Position numbers and translations under genes: made by a program. Below, one piece after another: positions 44,276-54,444 of a stretch of 64,000 bases of DNA. The stretch comes from Clostridium sp. JN-1 (GTDB taxonomy: Bacteria > Bacillota > Clostridia > Clostridiales > Clostridiaceae). Every line of letters starts with the position of its first letter. Position 1 is the stretch's first letter. A model generated the notes under the pieces. That model saw only the letters and a program-made list of their open reading frames with translations, ran no database searches and was not told the origin of the DNA. The stretch spans positions 1,922,001 through 1,986,000 of the forward strand of contig NZ_CP033465.1 in assembly GCF_003718715.1 (NCBI RefSeq). Direction: 5' to 3'.

Positions 44276-45283
44276 CTAGGACTTAACATAAATGGCTGAC
44301 GGAATAGATCTCTCACCTAACGGATCACAAGGATTATTCTGTATCTCTCCGCCATAGTACATAGTTGAAGAAGATCCTCCATCCAAATTTGAAGCATTTA
44401 CTGCACCATATTGTAACATTATATTTTGCACATCTTTCAAAGTAGCTCCTAAGCTTCTAGTTTGTCTTCCATCTATAACTAAGAGTAATATTGAACCATC
44501 CTTTCTTTGTCCAATAGCAGTCCTTGGAGCTACTCCCCAGCCGCCATCACCTGACTTTATAGTTCCTTTTCCATCTATAACCAAGGCTGGTCCAAATGAT
44601 ATGGCATCTGTAACTCCAAGTGAAGTCATTTCATTTAAACTATGTGGTCCTACTAACAATACTCCATCTTTAGTAATTGCGACAGTATCATTTTTAGAAT
44701 TTGGATTGCTTATATCATTATATACAATTTTATCATTACTCATAAGTATTCCTATAGGTTTTCCTCCTGTTCCAGTCCATTTACTATCTTGAGATGAACT
44801 ATCTACAAATCCTCCTGCATTTATAGCTGCTATTGCTTTATTGTCTTTAGCTATCTGGCTTGTCATTTCTCCTTCTACACCCAGCTTTTTACTATATCCA
44901 ACCTTTACTCTAGTAGGATCATGCACAATAAGCATATATCCTTTAAATTTCTTTCCATCACTAATTTCTTCTCTTTCTATACTATCATCATGATTATTTT
45001 CAAATTTTAGCTGTGTTAAATCAGTTTGTTCTAAATTGTCAATACTATTTTCACCTAAAATCTTATTTATTTCAGCATCTGATAAAAAGAATTTAGCAAT
45101 AAACTGATGACTTAATGTAGTCATAGCAGCACCTACTACTGTTTTCTTAACATTTTGAAATGGTCCATAAAATATCAAAAGTGGAGCTGTTACTCCAGTA
45201 AATATCAACTCAAATACTAAAAAAAACATCATTGTCTTCCAAATAGGTGTTTTTTTACTACCTTTGGGTTTTCTTTTGTCCAT
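44276..45283 (-). CDS. Phosphodiester glycosidase family (NAGPA domain) membrane protein
   Basis: A 335-residue protein with an N-terminal membrane anchor (about residues 17-38) and a C-terminal NAGPA domain: AAINAGGF, FGPALVIDGKG, PRTAIGQRKDGSILLLVIDGR and NASNLDGGSSSTMYYGG are the conserved blocks. Bacterial members are thought to act on phosphodiester-linked sugars in surface polymers (for example EPS or teichoic acid). GAAAGGAAAGG precedes the ATG. It is the first gene of a four-gene set running to trmB. Confidence 0.9.
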   Translation of the reverse strand: MDKRKPKGSKKTPIWKTMMFFLVFELIFTGVTAPLLIFYGPFQNVKKTVVGAAMTTLSHQFIAKFFLSDAEINKILGENSIDNLEQTDLTQLKFENNHDDSIEREEISDGKKFKGYMLIVHDPTRVKVGYSKKLGVEGEMTSQIAKDNKAIAAINAGGFVDSSSQDSKWTGTGGKPIGILMSNDKIVYNDISNPNSKNDTVAITKDGVLLVGPHSLNEMTSLGVTDAISFGPALVIDGKGTIKSGDGGWGVAPRTAIGQRKDGSILLLVIDGRQTRSLGATLKDVQNIMLQYGAVNASNLDGGSSSTMYYGGEIQNNPCDPLGERSIPSAIYVKS

Positions 45284-45394
45284 GCTTAAACCTTTCCTTT
45301 CTAAAAAATATATCTCTCAATATTGTACAATAAATGACGACTTTTTTAAATAGCATAGTTATTTAATAAATCTAAACGTTTTGTTAATAAAAAG

Positions 45395-45423
45395 AATCCT
45401 AACAACGCTTTGTTGTTAGGATT
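45395..45423 (-). terminator. Terminator of the long cell-shape/division cluster
   Basis: AATCCTAACAAC and GTTGTTAGGATT form a perfect 12-bp stem with a 5-base loop; on the minus strand CTTTTTATT follows. It is 14 bp past the mgsA stop, marking the end of the run from DUF4321 to mgsA. Confidence 0.88.
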
Positions 45424-45436
45424 CACAATTTATCTG

Positions 45437-45808
45437 TTAATTATGATCTTTAAGAGCCTTTACAAAAACTTCTGCTGATCCAAGATTTGTTGCAAGTGGA
45501 ACGCAGTGGACATCACATATTCTAAGTAATGCTGAAATATCTGGCTCATGAGGTTGTGCTGTAAGAGGGTCTCTCAAAAATATAACGAAATCCATATTGC
45601 CTTCAGCTACCATTGCACCAATTTCTTGATCTCCACCTAATGGTCCTGAAAGAAATCTATGAACTTTTAACCCTACTATCTCACTTATAAGTCTTCCAGT
45701 AGTACCTGTTGCAAAAATTTCATGATCCTTGAATACATCTTCATACCTTTTTACAAAATCTACTATGTCATCTTTTTTCTTATCATGTGCGATAAATGCA
45801 ATTCTCAT
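45437..45808 (-). CDS. mgsA: Methylglyoxal synthase
   Basis: A 123-residue enzyme converting dihydroxyacetone phosphate to methylglyoxal, a bypass of lower glycolysis. [44 protein letters not shown] (catalytic Asp) and [14 protein letters not shown] are the family blocks. Length is normal. AAGGAG precedes the ATG. It is the last gene of the cell-shape/division run, 11 bp after rodA, a common arrangement in clostridia. Confidence 0.97.
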   Translation of the reverse strand: MRIAFIAHDKKKDDIVDFVKRYEDVFKDHEIFATGTTGRLISEIVGLKVHRFLSGPLGGDQEIGAMVAEGNMDFVIFLRDPLTAQPHEPDISALLRICDVHCVPLATNLGSAEVFVKALKDHN

Positions 45809-45819
45809 AATTATTCTCC

Positions 45820-46938
45820 TTAAAAATTAATTTTTTTCCTTCTCATCCCAACACTTAAAATTAAACCTACTCCCATGAAATTAGTTATCATAGAACTTCC
45901 TCCATAACTCATGAAAGGAAGTGTTATACCTGTTATTGGCATTATTCCTATTGTCATTCCAATGTTTTGAAATATTGAAAACAACATAGCTGATATAATT
46001 CCAATACACATTACTGATCCAAAAATATCCTTGGAGCTCTTGGATATTTTTATAAATCTATATATTAATATAGAATACAAAATTATAAGGAATACTGCAC
46101 CTAAAATACCCCATTCCTCTCCAACTACCGAAAATATAAAGTCTGTATGTGCTTCCGGTACAAATCCTCCGCCTACTTGAGTTCCTTTTAGAAAGCCTTT
46201 TCCAAAAAATCCACTTGAACCTATTCCTATTTGAGAAGATATAAGCTGATTTCCTGATCCAAGCTCGTCCGATTCTGGACTCAAAAATGATGTCAATCTA
46301 GTCTTCCAATATTCCTGCATTAATGGGGAATTCCATATTGCTGTTACAAGTGCAACTAATCCTAGAAAGCCGCCGCCAATAACTTTTAAGTTCAAACCCG
46401 CTATAAAATACATTCCTAAAACCGAGAAGAAGTAAATCATAGTCATTCCCATATCCGGCTGTTTTAATAAAAGAATCATAGGTATCACAGCATACATTGT
46501 AAGCTTAAGGAAGTTTCTAATATTATTGATATTTCCCTCCATATCATCCAGCTGCTTTGCAATCATTATAATCATTCCAAGTCTTGCAAATTCAGAAGGT
46601 TGAAACTGAAAAGAACCTATTTTCATCCATGATGATGCACCATTTATAGTAGACTTAAATACAGTATCATTTAATATAAGTAAAAATATGCCGGACCAAT
46701 ATATTATATGAGCATAATTTTTAATTAAAGAATAATCAAACAACAAAATTAAAAATACTATCACAATTCCAACAATAAGCCATAAAAGTTGAGCTTTTAA
46801 AAAGTAAGTGCCAAACTTCATATGCGTAGCACTATAAATATTGAGAGATCCAAATACTACTATAATTGTTACTATAATAATAGACAAAAAGTCTACTTCT
46901 TTTACTAATTTTTTATTAACAGCAATTTTTTGCAACAT
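45820..46938 (-). CDS. rodA: Peptidoglycan glycosyltransferase RodA (SEDS family)
   Basis: A 372-residue SEDS protein with about ten membrane segments. [30 protein letters not shown], the [17 protein letters not shown] loop and [14 protein letters not shown] are diagnostic. RodA polymerises lipid II during elongation together with PBP2, which is encoded upstream in the same run. The start [10 protein letters not shown] at 46938 lies 9 bases after GGAGGG; upstream ATG codons overlap the site. Confidence 0.94.
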   Translation of the reverse strand: MLQKIAVNKKLVKEVDFLSIIIVTIIVVFGSLNIYSATHMKFGTYFLKAQLLWLIVGIVIVFLILLFDYSLIKNYAHIIYWSGIFLLILNDTVFKSTINGASSWMKIGSFQFQPSEFARLGMIIMIAKQLDDMEGNINNIRNFLKLTMYAVIPMILLLKQPDMGMTMIYFFSVLGMYFIAGLNLKVIGGGFLGLVALVTAIWNSPLMQEYWKTRLTSFLSPESDELGSGNQLISSQIGIGSSGFFGKGFLKGTQVGGGFVPEAHTDFIFSVVGEEWGILGAVFLIILYSILIYRFIKISKSSKDIFGSVMCIGIISAMLFSIFQNIGMTIGIMPITGITLPFMSYGGSSMITNFMGVGLILSVGMRRKKINF

Positions 46939-47019
46939 AAATCTCATCCCTCCAATACAAATATGATTATACCACAAATTTTAAAAAAAGCTATGTAAAT
47001 TTAACATAGCTTCTTTATA

Positions 47020-47283
47020 TTATCTCTTTATTCTCTTTATTGGAATACTTGCAATTAGAGCTGGTGAATCCCCTTCTATTTCCTCCATTTTCGTCATTTT
47101 TACATCTATTTCTTCTGAATCAATTTCTACATATTTCGAAAGTACTTTCAATATATCTTCCTTTATTGACTCTAATAAATCTGGTGAGACATTAGATCTA
47201 TCATGTATTAATATTAATCGCAAACGATCCTTAGCTAATTCCTTGGAGGACGGCTTTGAAGAAAACATCTTAAATAAATCCAT
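47020..47283 (-). CDS. minE: Cell division topological specificity factor MinE
   Basis: An 87-residue MinE: the N-terminal amphipathic MDLFKMFSS, the MinD-interaction helix KDRLRLILIHDRSNVSPDLLE split over the beta strand, and the C-terminal dimerisation part ending IPIKRIKR. It stimulates MinD ATPase so the inhibitor oscillates away from mid-cell. GGGAGG precedes the ATG. It follows minD by 12 bp. Confidence 0.95.
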   Translation of the reverse strand: MDLFKMFSSKPSSKELAKDRLRLILIHDRSNVSPDLLESIKEDILKVLSKYVEIDSEEIDVKMTKMEEIEGDSPALIASIPIKRIKR

Positions 47284-47295
47284 GATATTACCTCC

Positions 47296-48093
47296 CTATT
47301 TTATGCCAAAGAGCTTTTTAAAACTTGAAAAAAAGCTTTTATTAGCTGATTCTAAATTCATAAGTGGAACCTTCTCACCCATTATTCGCCTGGCTATATT
47401 TTTAAATGCTTGTCCTGACGCTGCCGTATTATCTAAAACTATTGGTTCTCCTTTATTTGTCGAAATAGTAATACTTCTATCATCAGGAACTACACCTACA
47501 AGCTCTATAGCTAAACTATCCAATATATCATTAATGTCAAGCATTTCCCCATTTTTAGTCATATCATAATTTATTCTGTTTATTACAAGCTGATGCATGT
47601 CTAAACCTTTTGAATCTAACTTTCCTATAACCCTATCTGAGTCCCTTACAGAAGTAACTTCTGGATTAACGACAACTAAAGCTCTATCTGCTCCAGCTAC
47701 AGCATTCTCAAATCCTTGTTCTATACCTGCTGGACAATCTATCATTACATAGTCAAATTCTTTTTTTAAGTCCTGTACAAGTTTCGTCATCTGCTCTTTA
47801 CTAACATCATTCTTATCTCTAGTTTGAGCAGTTGGAAGTAAGTAGAGATTAGATAATCTTTTATCTTTTATGAGAGCTTGTTTTAACCTGCATTTATCTT
47901 CTACCACATCTATTAATGTAAACACAATTCTATTTTCAAGTCCCATTAAGACATCAAGATTTCTAAGTCCTGTATCTCCATCTACTACTACTACACTTTT
48001 TCCAAATGACGCTAATGCCGTACCAACATTGGCTGTGGTAGTTGTTTTTCCAACTCCGCCTTTGCCTGACGTCACTACAATAGCTTCTCCCAT
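47296..48093 (-). CDS. minD: Septum site-determining ATPase MinD
   Basis: A 265-residue deviant-Walker ATPase. GKGGVGKTTTTANVG is the P-loop; DGDTGLRNLD and DYVMIDCPAGIE are the switch regions. The C-terminal amphipathic membrane-targeting helix is in the terminal FFSSFKKLFGIK. It recruits MinC to the membrane. Length is normal. GGAGG precedes the ATG; minC ends 14 bp upstream. Confidence 0.97.
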   Translation of the reverse strand: MGEAIVVTSGKGGVGKTTTTANVGTALASFGKSVVVVDGDTGLRNLDVLMGLENRIVFTLIDVVEDKCRLKQALIKDKRLSNLYLLPTAQTRDKNDVSKEQMTKLVQDLKKEFDYVMIDCPAGIEQGFENAVAGADRALVVVNPEVTSVRDSDRVIGKLDSKGLDMHQLVINRINYDMTKNGEMLDINDILDSLAIELVGVVPDDRSITISTNKGEPIVLDNTAASGQAFKNIARRIMGEKVPLMNLESANKSFFSSFKKLFGIK

Positions 48094-48107
48094 TTAAAAT
48101 ACCTCCA

Positions 48108-48740
48108 TTAAATAAATTTGTTGGGTAAATATGGTTCTACAATTATCGTATCACCTTTAACTTTAGCAACTTCTGGATACTGAGGTTTAACACTGTCTTC
48201 TGGTGATCTTGTCATTATGTTTGCTATTTGAAGTATTTCAGGTTGAAGATAAAAAGCCGCTACCAAGGCCCTGGTATTACCTCCAAATCCTGCATGCACA
48301 TACCCCCTTAGCGCCCCTAATATAATTACATTGCCCCCTGCATAAATTTCTGCGCCTGCATTAACATCTCCTATTATTACTACATTACCATTGTAATTTA
48401 TAATTTGACCGCTTCTTACTGTCTTTCTTAAAAACTTAGTACGTCCTTCATAAATTCCTGTAAATGCCCTAACCTTTTTTTCTTGACTATCTTCCAGTAT
48501 ACAATCCTTTATCAAAAATTGTTCAAATAGTATATTCTTTAACTTACGAAACTCTTTTTGGTTTATATACTGTAGTTCAGTCGTTATTTTAAGAGTAGCA
48601 CCTCTATAAAAGACTTTTCCTCTTGACAACTTTCCAATTAAAGTTTCAATCATTTCATCAAAATCTTTAAACTTATTCATATTTATAACTGCATTAATCC
48701 CCTCTTTATTGCCTTTAATTACTATACTATCATCTACCAT
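48108..48740 (-). CDS. minC: Septum site-determining protein MinC
   Basis: A 210-residue inhibitor of FtsZ assembly. The N-domain includes [14 protein letters not shown]. The C-domain shows the beta-helix repeats ([36 protein letters not shown]) that bind MinD. ATG 48740 (MVDDSIVI) has GGAGG upstream; a 9-residue longer frame lacks a site. It is the first min gene and follows the dispersed-repeat insertion separating it from mrdA. Confidence 0.95.
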   Translation of the reverse strand: MVDDSIVIKGNKEGINAVINMNKFKDFDEMIETLIGKLSRGKVFYRGATLKITTELQYINQKEFRKLKNILFEQFLIKDCILEDSQEKKVRAFTGIYEGRTKFLRKTVRSGQIINYNGNVVIIGDVNAGAEIYAGGNVIILGALRGYVHAGFGGNTRALVAAFYLQPEILQIANIMTRSPEDSVKPQYPEVAKVKGDTIIVEPYLPNKFI

Positions 48741-48923
48741 ATTAGACCTCCAGTAAAAGCCACCCATTTTATTTATATTTCAACGCAATATTTATAAATC
48801 CTTCTAAGTTTGTACTATTTAATTATATTTTATCATAAAACATAATTTATTTAAGATATAATTGGAAAGTTGGAAAAATATTCATCATTGTAAATACTTA
48901 CCTCAAAATGCAAAAGACAAAAT

Positions 48924-49266
48924 ACAGAGGACAATGAAGGTTGATTTTTTGCTAACGCAAAAGAATCTTTAAATTTATATAAGTTAGCAGTGTTTCGCTT
49001 TAGCGAAACGAATTATCAAAAATCTTTAATTTAAAAGAAACTCATGTTATTTTGTTTCTTGGGAAGTACTCTCCCAAGTAAGCAGGCATCTAAAATCTAT
49101 GATTTTTAGATGCCTGCTTAGGTTTGTTTTGCATTAGCAAAACAAACCTAAAAAATAAATTAGTTTTCTGACATAAGGAAGAAAACTCACCTTCACTGTC
49201 CTATGTCCTATGTTCTATGTTTTTTTGTCCTCTGTACTCTCAAAAATATTGCACCGCAATATTTTT
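48924..49266. repeat. Dispersed repeat family A, long mosaic form, between mrdA and minC
   Basis: The left end ACAGAGGACAATGAAGG and right end TTCACTGTCCTATGTCCTAT plus GTTCTAT and GTCCTCT units match the copy at 56101-56306 in reverse. Inside are perfect hairpins: TTTTGC/GCAAAA (48947-48962), GTTTCGC/GCGAAAC (48992-49009), an 18-bp stem with AAGCAGGCATC (49080-49119), AGGTTTGTTTTGC/GCAAAACAAACCT (49120-49149) and AAAAATATTGC/GCAATATTTTT (49242-49266). No gene. The remaining 48741-48923 is AT-rich and featureless. Confidence 0.8.
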
Positions 49267-49280
49267 ATATTACAAATTAT

Positions 49281-52034
49281 TTATTGACCGCTGCTGCTAG
49301 TTTGAGAACTTGAATCACTGCTATTAGCTTGAGAACTTGAAGCATCACTATTTGTTTGAGCACCTGAATCTCCGCTATTTGTTTGATCACTTGAATTATT
49401 GTTTAGTTTAAAGTATGCAGAATATATATCCCTAGCAATATAAGCACTTTGAGCTCCTTGACCGCCATCAAACATTACAATACATACTGCTATCTTAGGA
49501 TTGTCTAATGGTGCAAATCCAACATATACTGAATAATCGGTTCTTCCAACAGCTTCCTGGTTGTTCATACTAGCTGTACCAGTTTTTCCTGCAGTTGGTA
49601 TAGGGAAATTTTGAAATGCACCAGCAGCAGTACCTTTTTCATTAACAGCAGCCATTCCAGCTTTAACTGCTGCTATATTTTCAGGACTAATTCCTGTTTT
49701 TTCTACTACTTCAGGTTTATTTTGTTCAATCACCTTGCCATCTGGATTCAAAATTTTATCTACAAGATGAACTTTATATCTAGTTCCCCCATTTGCCAGT
49801 GTTGCAATGTAATTTGCAATTTGAAGTGGGGTAAACTGATCCATACCTTGACCTATGGAAGCATCATATATAGGTGCCCCAACATTAATTTGACTGTTTG
49901 CATCAGAAACTGTTATATAATAAATACAAGATATCATAGATTTTATATCCTTATCGGAAATATTCTTATCTTTGTACTTAGGATCTTCTTGTATTAAATC
50001 AGTTAACATACTGCTGCAGCTATCCTTATTAAATGCACTGTTTCCATTCTTTATTGCATCTTGTATTGATTGTTTTAATTTTTTCTTTATATCTTTAACT
50101 TTACTTGAATCATTATTATCATCATATAAATCTATAGGTGTAAATTTGAATCCATTATCTCCGCCAGATTTTAATGTTTCCATTGTCTTATATAAATAAG
50201 TATTAGCATACAAATTCTTCATGGACCACATATTAAATACCTGACCAAAAGCTTCTGGTATTTCTATACCAGTTGATGGCTTAACATTTGAATTAGGTGG
50301 AACCCCAAGTCCAAATTTCCATGCATATTTAGCAAGTCCATCACTTCCTATAGTTTCTCTAATCAATTTACCTACTGTCATAAAATATGGGTTACTTGAT
50401 TTTTGAATTGCAGATATCAAATCAACTGGCCCATTTGCTCCATCTAACTTAAACTGCGTAATATGTCCTCCACCTTTATCAAATACACCTTCATCATCTA
50501 CTACAAATCCAGGAGTTATTACTCCACTTTGCAGACCTGCTATTGCAGTCATAGGTTTAAATGTAGATCCCGGCGGTATAAGTGATTGAGTAGCATAATT
50601 ATAAAACGGTTTTGGATATATATCATAAGGATCTTTTCTTATTGCAGCATTATTTTTTATACTTTTATCTATAGGAAAAAGAGTATTTAATACGTCATCT
50701 TCACTTTGCCCTGGATAATATGCCATTAATCCCCTTTGTTCTATATACTGCTTACCAAACGCTCCAAGGTCAGGATTGAAAAACTTATTGTATAAATCTG
50801 TATTTAACCCGCCCGGGGTTGAAAATAAATTAGGGTCATATCCTGGTCTACTTGCAAGTGCTATTACACCGCCTGTATTTACATCTAAAACTACTGCTGC
50901 TCCTCTTGTAGCATTAGCCGTATTAGATCCCTGCTGTGAAGAAGGATTTGCTCTTAATTCAGCCATTTTACTATCAAGTGCTTTTTCTGCAGCTGCTTGA
51001 ACATCTTTATCTATAGTTAACCCAAGACTTTGACCTGGATATGAATCCCTGCTCCCAAGTTCTTCAATTATTCTTCCTTGTTTATTGAGCTTAACAATTT
51101 TACCACCTTTAGAACCTTTTAGTCTGTCTTCAAATCCAGACTCTAATCCTGCAGCCCCTATATAATCCGTACTAGTGTCATATCCCTTTTCACTGTATTT
51201 ATCATCATCAGAAGTTATTTTAGATATATAACCAAGGAATGCAGATCCAAGTTCACCATTAGGGTAAGTTCTAATAGGCTCAGTATTTACATCAATTCCT
51301 GGGAGCTCATTTAGCATTTGTAAAAACACTAAAGCAGTACTCTTCTTTATGTTACTGGCAATAGTTACTGGTTTATATCCAGAAAAACTATTCATCTTAG
51401 AAGTATCTTTTATTATCATAAACCTTCTCTGCTGTTCCAGAGTATATTTTTTATCATCTATTTTATACTTCTTTACGAGATACTTAAAAGTTTCTTCTGG
51501 TGTTATCTTTAATAATTCTTCATCAACTTTAGCGTTATCTGCTTCTGTAAGTTGATCTTTTTTCTTACCCTTAAATAACTTCTTTATTACTTCATCATCT
51601 AATCCTCTATCTTTCTTAAATCTTAACTCAAGATTTTTTTTGGTATGCGGATCATCACTTCTAAATTCAAATCTATAAGGATTAATTTTTAACTCAAAAT
51701 CATCTTGTTGAGTTTCTCCATTCTCATCTAAAATTTTAAATACCTTGTCCATAGTTTGGAAAAAGGTCTTGTCACTTTCATCAGTTTGATTATAGACTAA
51801 AACATAACTTTGAGTATTGGTAGCAAGCACACTTCCATTACTATCAAAAATTTTTCCCCTAGGTGCAGCTTCAGGGATTTCTCTTATAGAATTGCTATCT
51901 GCCTTTGCTTTGAAATCTTCTCCTTTTACAACTTGAAGAAAAACTATTCTAGATAAAATAGAAGTGAATATTAAAGTCATTATAATTAATAGAGCTGAAT
52001 ATCTGTTAAAATTTCTTTTATTTTTGATTTTCAT
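49281..52034 (-). CDS. mrdA: Penicillin-binding protein 2 (elongasome transpeptidase)
   Basis: A 917-residue class B PBP, longer than the usual 600-700. A membrane anchor (about residues 13-33), pedestal domain (EAAPRGKIFDSNG) and transpeptidase domain with S490-T-F-K493 in PPGSTFKPM, SSN at about 546-548 and K817-T-G in TAGKTGTAS are present. An insertion of about 110 residues (about 603-715) lies between the SSN and KTG motifs, as in other clostridial PBP2. The C-terminus is a 35-residue Ser/Asp/Gln/Asn tail of short repeats (SDSSSQTSSSGQ). It works with RodA and MreBCD. Confidence 0.95.
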   Translation of the reverse strand: MKIKNKRNFNRYSALLIIMTLIFTSILSRIVFLQVVKGEDFKAKADSNSIREIPEAAPRGKIFDSNGSVLATNTQSYVLVYNQTDESDKTFFQTMDKVFKILDENGETQQDDFELKINPYRFEFRSDDPHTKKNLELRFKKDRGLDDEVIKKLFKGKKKDQLTEADNAKVDEELLKITPEETFKYLVKKYKIDDKKYTLEQQRRFMIIKDTSKMNSFSGYKPVTIASNIKKSTALVFLQMLNELPGIDVNTEPIRTYPNGELGSAFLGYISKITSDDDKYSEKGYDTSTDYIGAAGLESGFEDRLKGSKGGKIVKLNKQGRIIEELGSRDSYPGQSLGLTIDKDVQAAAEKALDSKMAELRANPSSQQGSNTANATRGAAVVLDVNTGGVIALASRPGYDPNLFSTPGGLNTDLYNKFFNPDLGAFGKQYIEQRGLMAYYPGQSEDDVLNTLFPIDKSIKNNAAIRKDPYDIYPKPFYNYATQSLIPPGSTFKPMTAIAGLQSGVITPGFVVDDEGVFDKGGGHITQFKLDGANGPVDLISAIQKSSNPYFMTVGKLIRETIGSDGLAKYAWKFGLGVPPNSNVKPSTGIEIPEAFGQVFNMWSMKNLYANTYLYKTMETLKSGGDNGFKFTPIDLYDDNNDSSKVKDIKKKLKQSIQDAIKNGNSAFNKDSCSSMLTDLIQEDPKYKDKNISDKDIKSMISCIYYITVSDANSQINVGAPIYDASIGQGMDQFTPLQIANYIATLANGGTRYKVHLVDKILNPDGKVIEQNKPEVVEKTGISPENIAAVKAGMAAVNEKGTAAGAFQNFPIPTAGKTGTASMNNQEAVGRTDYSVYVGFAPLDNPKIAVCIVMFDGGQGAQSAYIARDIYSAYFKLNNNSSDQTNSGDSGAQTNSDASSSQANSSDSSSQTSSSGQ

Positions 52035-52049
52035 GAAATCACCATTCCC

Positions 52050-52541
52050 TTAAAATCTCCATCTCTTTTGCATATATGGCTTTTGGCAAAGCCTATATAC
52101 ACTTCTATACATTATAAGTGCTATAATCGCATCATATATACCTATAAAAAATACATTTCCCAAGCTGCTATATACCTTACCTATATACAATATTATAAAA
52201 ACCAAAATTCCCTTTAAAATACTCAATGAAAAACATGTAACTACAGGCATAAGTATTTTCTGCTTAAGTATACTATTACCTATAAATCCAGCTAATATGC
52301 ATATAATCATATCAGTAAAAGCATTTATTCCAAAACCATTTAGAAAGTAAACGTCTTGAAGCATACCACACAAAGCTCCAATCCATAACCCTTCCCAGCT
52401 TCCATTTATAATCGAATATGAAATTATAAAAATTAAAAGCAAGCTAGGATATACGCCTCTTATAGATAAAAATGGCATTAACACATTATCCAATATAAAA
52501 AATAATATTGACAGCAATATTAAAATCAACGTTTTTCTCAT
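52050..52541 (-). CDS. mreD: Rod shape-determining protein MreD
   Basis: A 163-residue membrane protein with five or six helices; FLSIRGVYPSLLLIFIISY and SWEGLWIGALCGMLQDVYF are typical of MreD. It couples MreBC to RodA/PBP2. AGGTG precedes the ATG. Gaps to mrdA and mreC are 15 and 11 bp. Confidence 0.92.
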   Translation of the reverse strand: MRKTLILILLSILFFILDNVLMPFLSIRGVYPSLLLIFIISYSIINGSWEGLWIGALCGMLQDVYFLNGFGINAFTDMIICILAGFIGNSILKQKILMPVVTCFSLSILKGILVFIILYIGKVYSSLGNVFFIGIYDAIIALIMYRSVYRLCQKPYMQKRWRF

Positions 52542-52552
52542 ATCATATCACC

Positions 52553-53398
52553 TTAATATTTCACATCTATTTTATTTTTAGGGATAACTACAAAAACTTC
52601 ATTGATCTTGTTAAAATCAACATATGGTTTTACTATAGCATTCTTCATTACTTTACCCTTATCTTCTTGCACATCTATTACTGAACCTATTCTTATTCCC
52701 TTAGGATAAAATCCTCCAAGACCTGATGTCAATATAACATCTCCTTTTTTTACATTGGAACTTTCAGGCAAATAGCACAGCTGTGTAAGCAATTTATTAT
52801 CGCTATCCTTGTATCCCTTAACTACTCCACTATTTTCATCCGTACTCTCTATAGTTGCACTTACAGCTATATTTTCATTTGATAAAGTTTGAACTATTGA
52901 CCAACTACTACCTACTTTAGTTATTTGTCCAACTAATCCTTCTGCAGTTACGACTATCATTTGTTTTTCAATTCCACTTTTACTTCCCTTATTTATAATA
53001 AATTGATCTAGAACTCCATCACCGCTTTTGCCTATAATATCACATCCTAAATAGTCATATTCCGATCTTTGATTTTTAAAGTTGAGCATTTTCCTTAAAT
53101 TATCATTATCACTTTTAAGTGAGTTGTATTCCACTAATTTATTTTCGAGTTCACTATTTTTCTTTTTTAATTGTTCATTTTCAGTTTTGACATCAGAAAA
53201 GTTAAATATAAAACCCACAAAATTCTTTACACCATTATTAAGCTTGTATATTGTACCTTGAACTGGATTAAAGGCAGCACCTATGCTATTTTCTAAAAAA
53301 GGTAATTTATTTCTCCTGAATCCCTGTGTAATTAAAATTAAAAATGTAACTGACAGTACTACAATTGCTACTGCCAGTTTATTTTTGAATATCTTCAT
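52553..53398 (-). CDS. mreC: Rod shape-determining protein MreC
   Basis: A 281-residue protein: N-terminal membrane helix (about residues 7-25), coiled coil (about 65-105, ENEQLKKKNSELENKL), and a beta domain with LGCDIIGKSGDGVLDQF, LVGQITKVG and VILTSGLGGFYPKGI. It spans the membrane and organises the elongasome outside. It starts 5 bp after mreB and is translated from the AT-rich junction without an obvious strong ribosome site. Confidence 0.95.
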   Translation of the reverse strand: MKIFKNKLAVAIVVLSVTFLILITQGFRRNKLPFLENSIGAAFNPVQGTIYKLNNGVKNFVGFIFNFSDVKTENEQLKKKNSELENKLVEYNSLKSDNDNLRKMLNFKNQRSEYDYLGCDIIGKSGDGVLDQFIINKGSKSGIEKQMIVVTAEGLVGQITKVGSSWSIVQTLSNENIAVSATIESTDENSGVVKGYKDSDNKLLTQLCYLPESSNVKKGDVILTSGLGGFYPKGIRIGSVIDVQEDKGKVMKNAIVKPYVDFNKINEVFVVIPKNKIDVKY

Positions 53399-53403
53399 AA
53401 TTA

Positions 53404-54420
53404 TTATTTTCTACTAGCTATTATCTTGTCTATAGTATCTAGTGCTTTACCTGCACCAAGAGCAACACAGTCAAGAGGAGATTCTGCTATATGAACAGGC
53501 ATATGTGTTTCTTTATTTATAAGTAAATCCAGTCCTTTAAGCATTGCACCACCGCCAGCAAGCATTATACCTTTATCCATGATATCTGAAGCTAGTTCTG
53601 GAGGTGTTTTTTCAAGAGTAGTCTTTATAGAATCAATTATTGCAACTACTGCTTCTTGCAGCGCACTTCTCACTTCAGTTTCTGTAATATTTATAACCTT
53701 AGGCAGTCCTGATATTAAATCTCTACCTCTTATTTCCATAGACTTTTCTTCTTCATCTTCAACCTGGAATGCTGATCCAAGTTGTATTTTTACATTTTCT
53801 GCAGTTCTCTCACCTATTGCTAAACTATACTCTTTTTTTATATAGTTTACTATAGATTGGTCTAATTCATCTCCAGCTATTCTTAAAGATTTACTTGTAA
53901 CTATTCCGCCGAGAGATATAACTGCAACTTCAGTAGTACCTCCTCCAATATCAACTATCATGCTTCCTGTTGGTTCATTTACTGGAAGTCCAGCACCAAT
54001 AGCAGCTGCCATAGGTTCTTCCATAAGAAGTACATCTCTTGCTCCAGCTTGTTTTGTAGCCTCATCTATAGCTCTCTTTTCAACTTCTGTAACTCCTGAA
54101 GGAAAACATATAACTATTCTTGGGCTTGTGAAAGCAGATTTTGGACTTATCTTCTCAATAAACTTTCTAAGCATAGTTTGTGTAACATCGAAATCAGCAA
54201 TCACGCCATCTTTTAAAGGTCTTATAGCTACTATATTTCCTGGTGTTCTTCCTATCATTTCTTTAGCTTCAGCCCCTACAGCTAAAACCTTTTTTGCTTC
54301 ATTATTTATAGCCACAACCGAAGGCTCTCTAAGTGCTATTCCCTTACTCTTTACATATATTAAAGTATTTGCTGTTCCTAAATCGATTCCCATATCTCTT
54401 GTTATGCCAAAAAATCCCAT
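53404..54420 (-). CDS. mreB: Rod shape-determining protein MreB
   Basis: A 338-residue actin-like filament protein. [18 protein letters not shown] is the first phosphate loop, [19 protein letters not shown] the second, and [15 protein letters not shown] the adenosine-binding loop. It guides wall synthesis along the cylinder. Two ATGs are adjacent (54423 and 54420); AAAGGAG is placed well for the second. It heads mreBCD. Confidence 0.97.
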   Translation of the reverse strand: MGFFGITRDMGIDLGTANTLIYVKSKGIALREPSVVAINNEAKKVLAVGAEAKEMIGRTPGNIVAIRPLKDGVIADFDVTQTMLRKFIEKISPKSAFTSPRIVICFPSGVTEVEKRAIDEATKQAGARDVLLMEEPMAAAIGAGLPVNEPTGSMIVDIGGGTTEVAVISLGGIVTSKSLRIAGDELDQSIVNYIKKEYSLAIGERTAENVKIQLGSAFQVEDEEEKSMEIRGRDLISGLPKVINITETEVRSALQEAVVAIIDSIKTTLEKTPPELASDIMDKGIMLAGGGAMLKGLDLLINKETHMPVHIAESPLDCVALGAGKALDTIDKIIASRK

Positions 54421-54444
54421 CATTTTTCTCCTTTCAATACATAA

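Noticed and set aside
49611-49997. 128-codon plus-strand ORF inside mrdA
   Set aside because: It is a shadow of the mrdA frame; low-complexity Cys/Phe/Tyr-rich product with no start signal.
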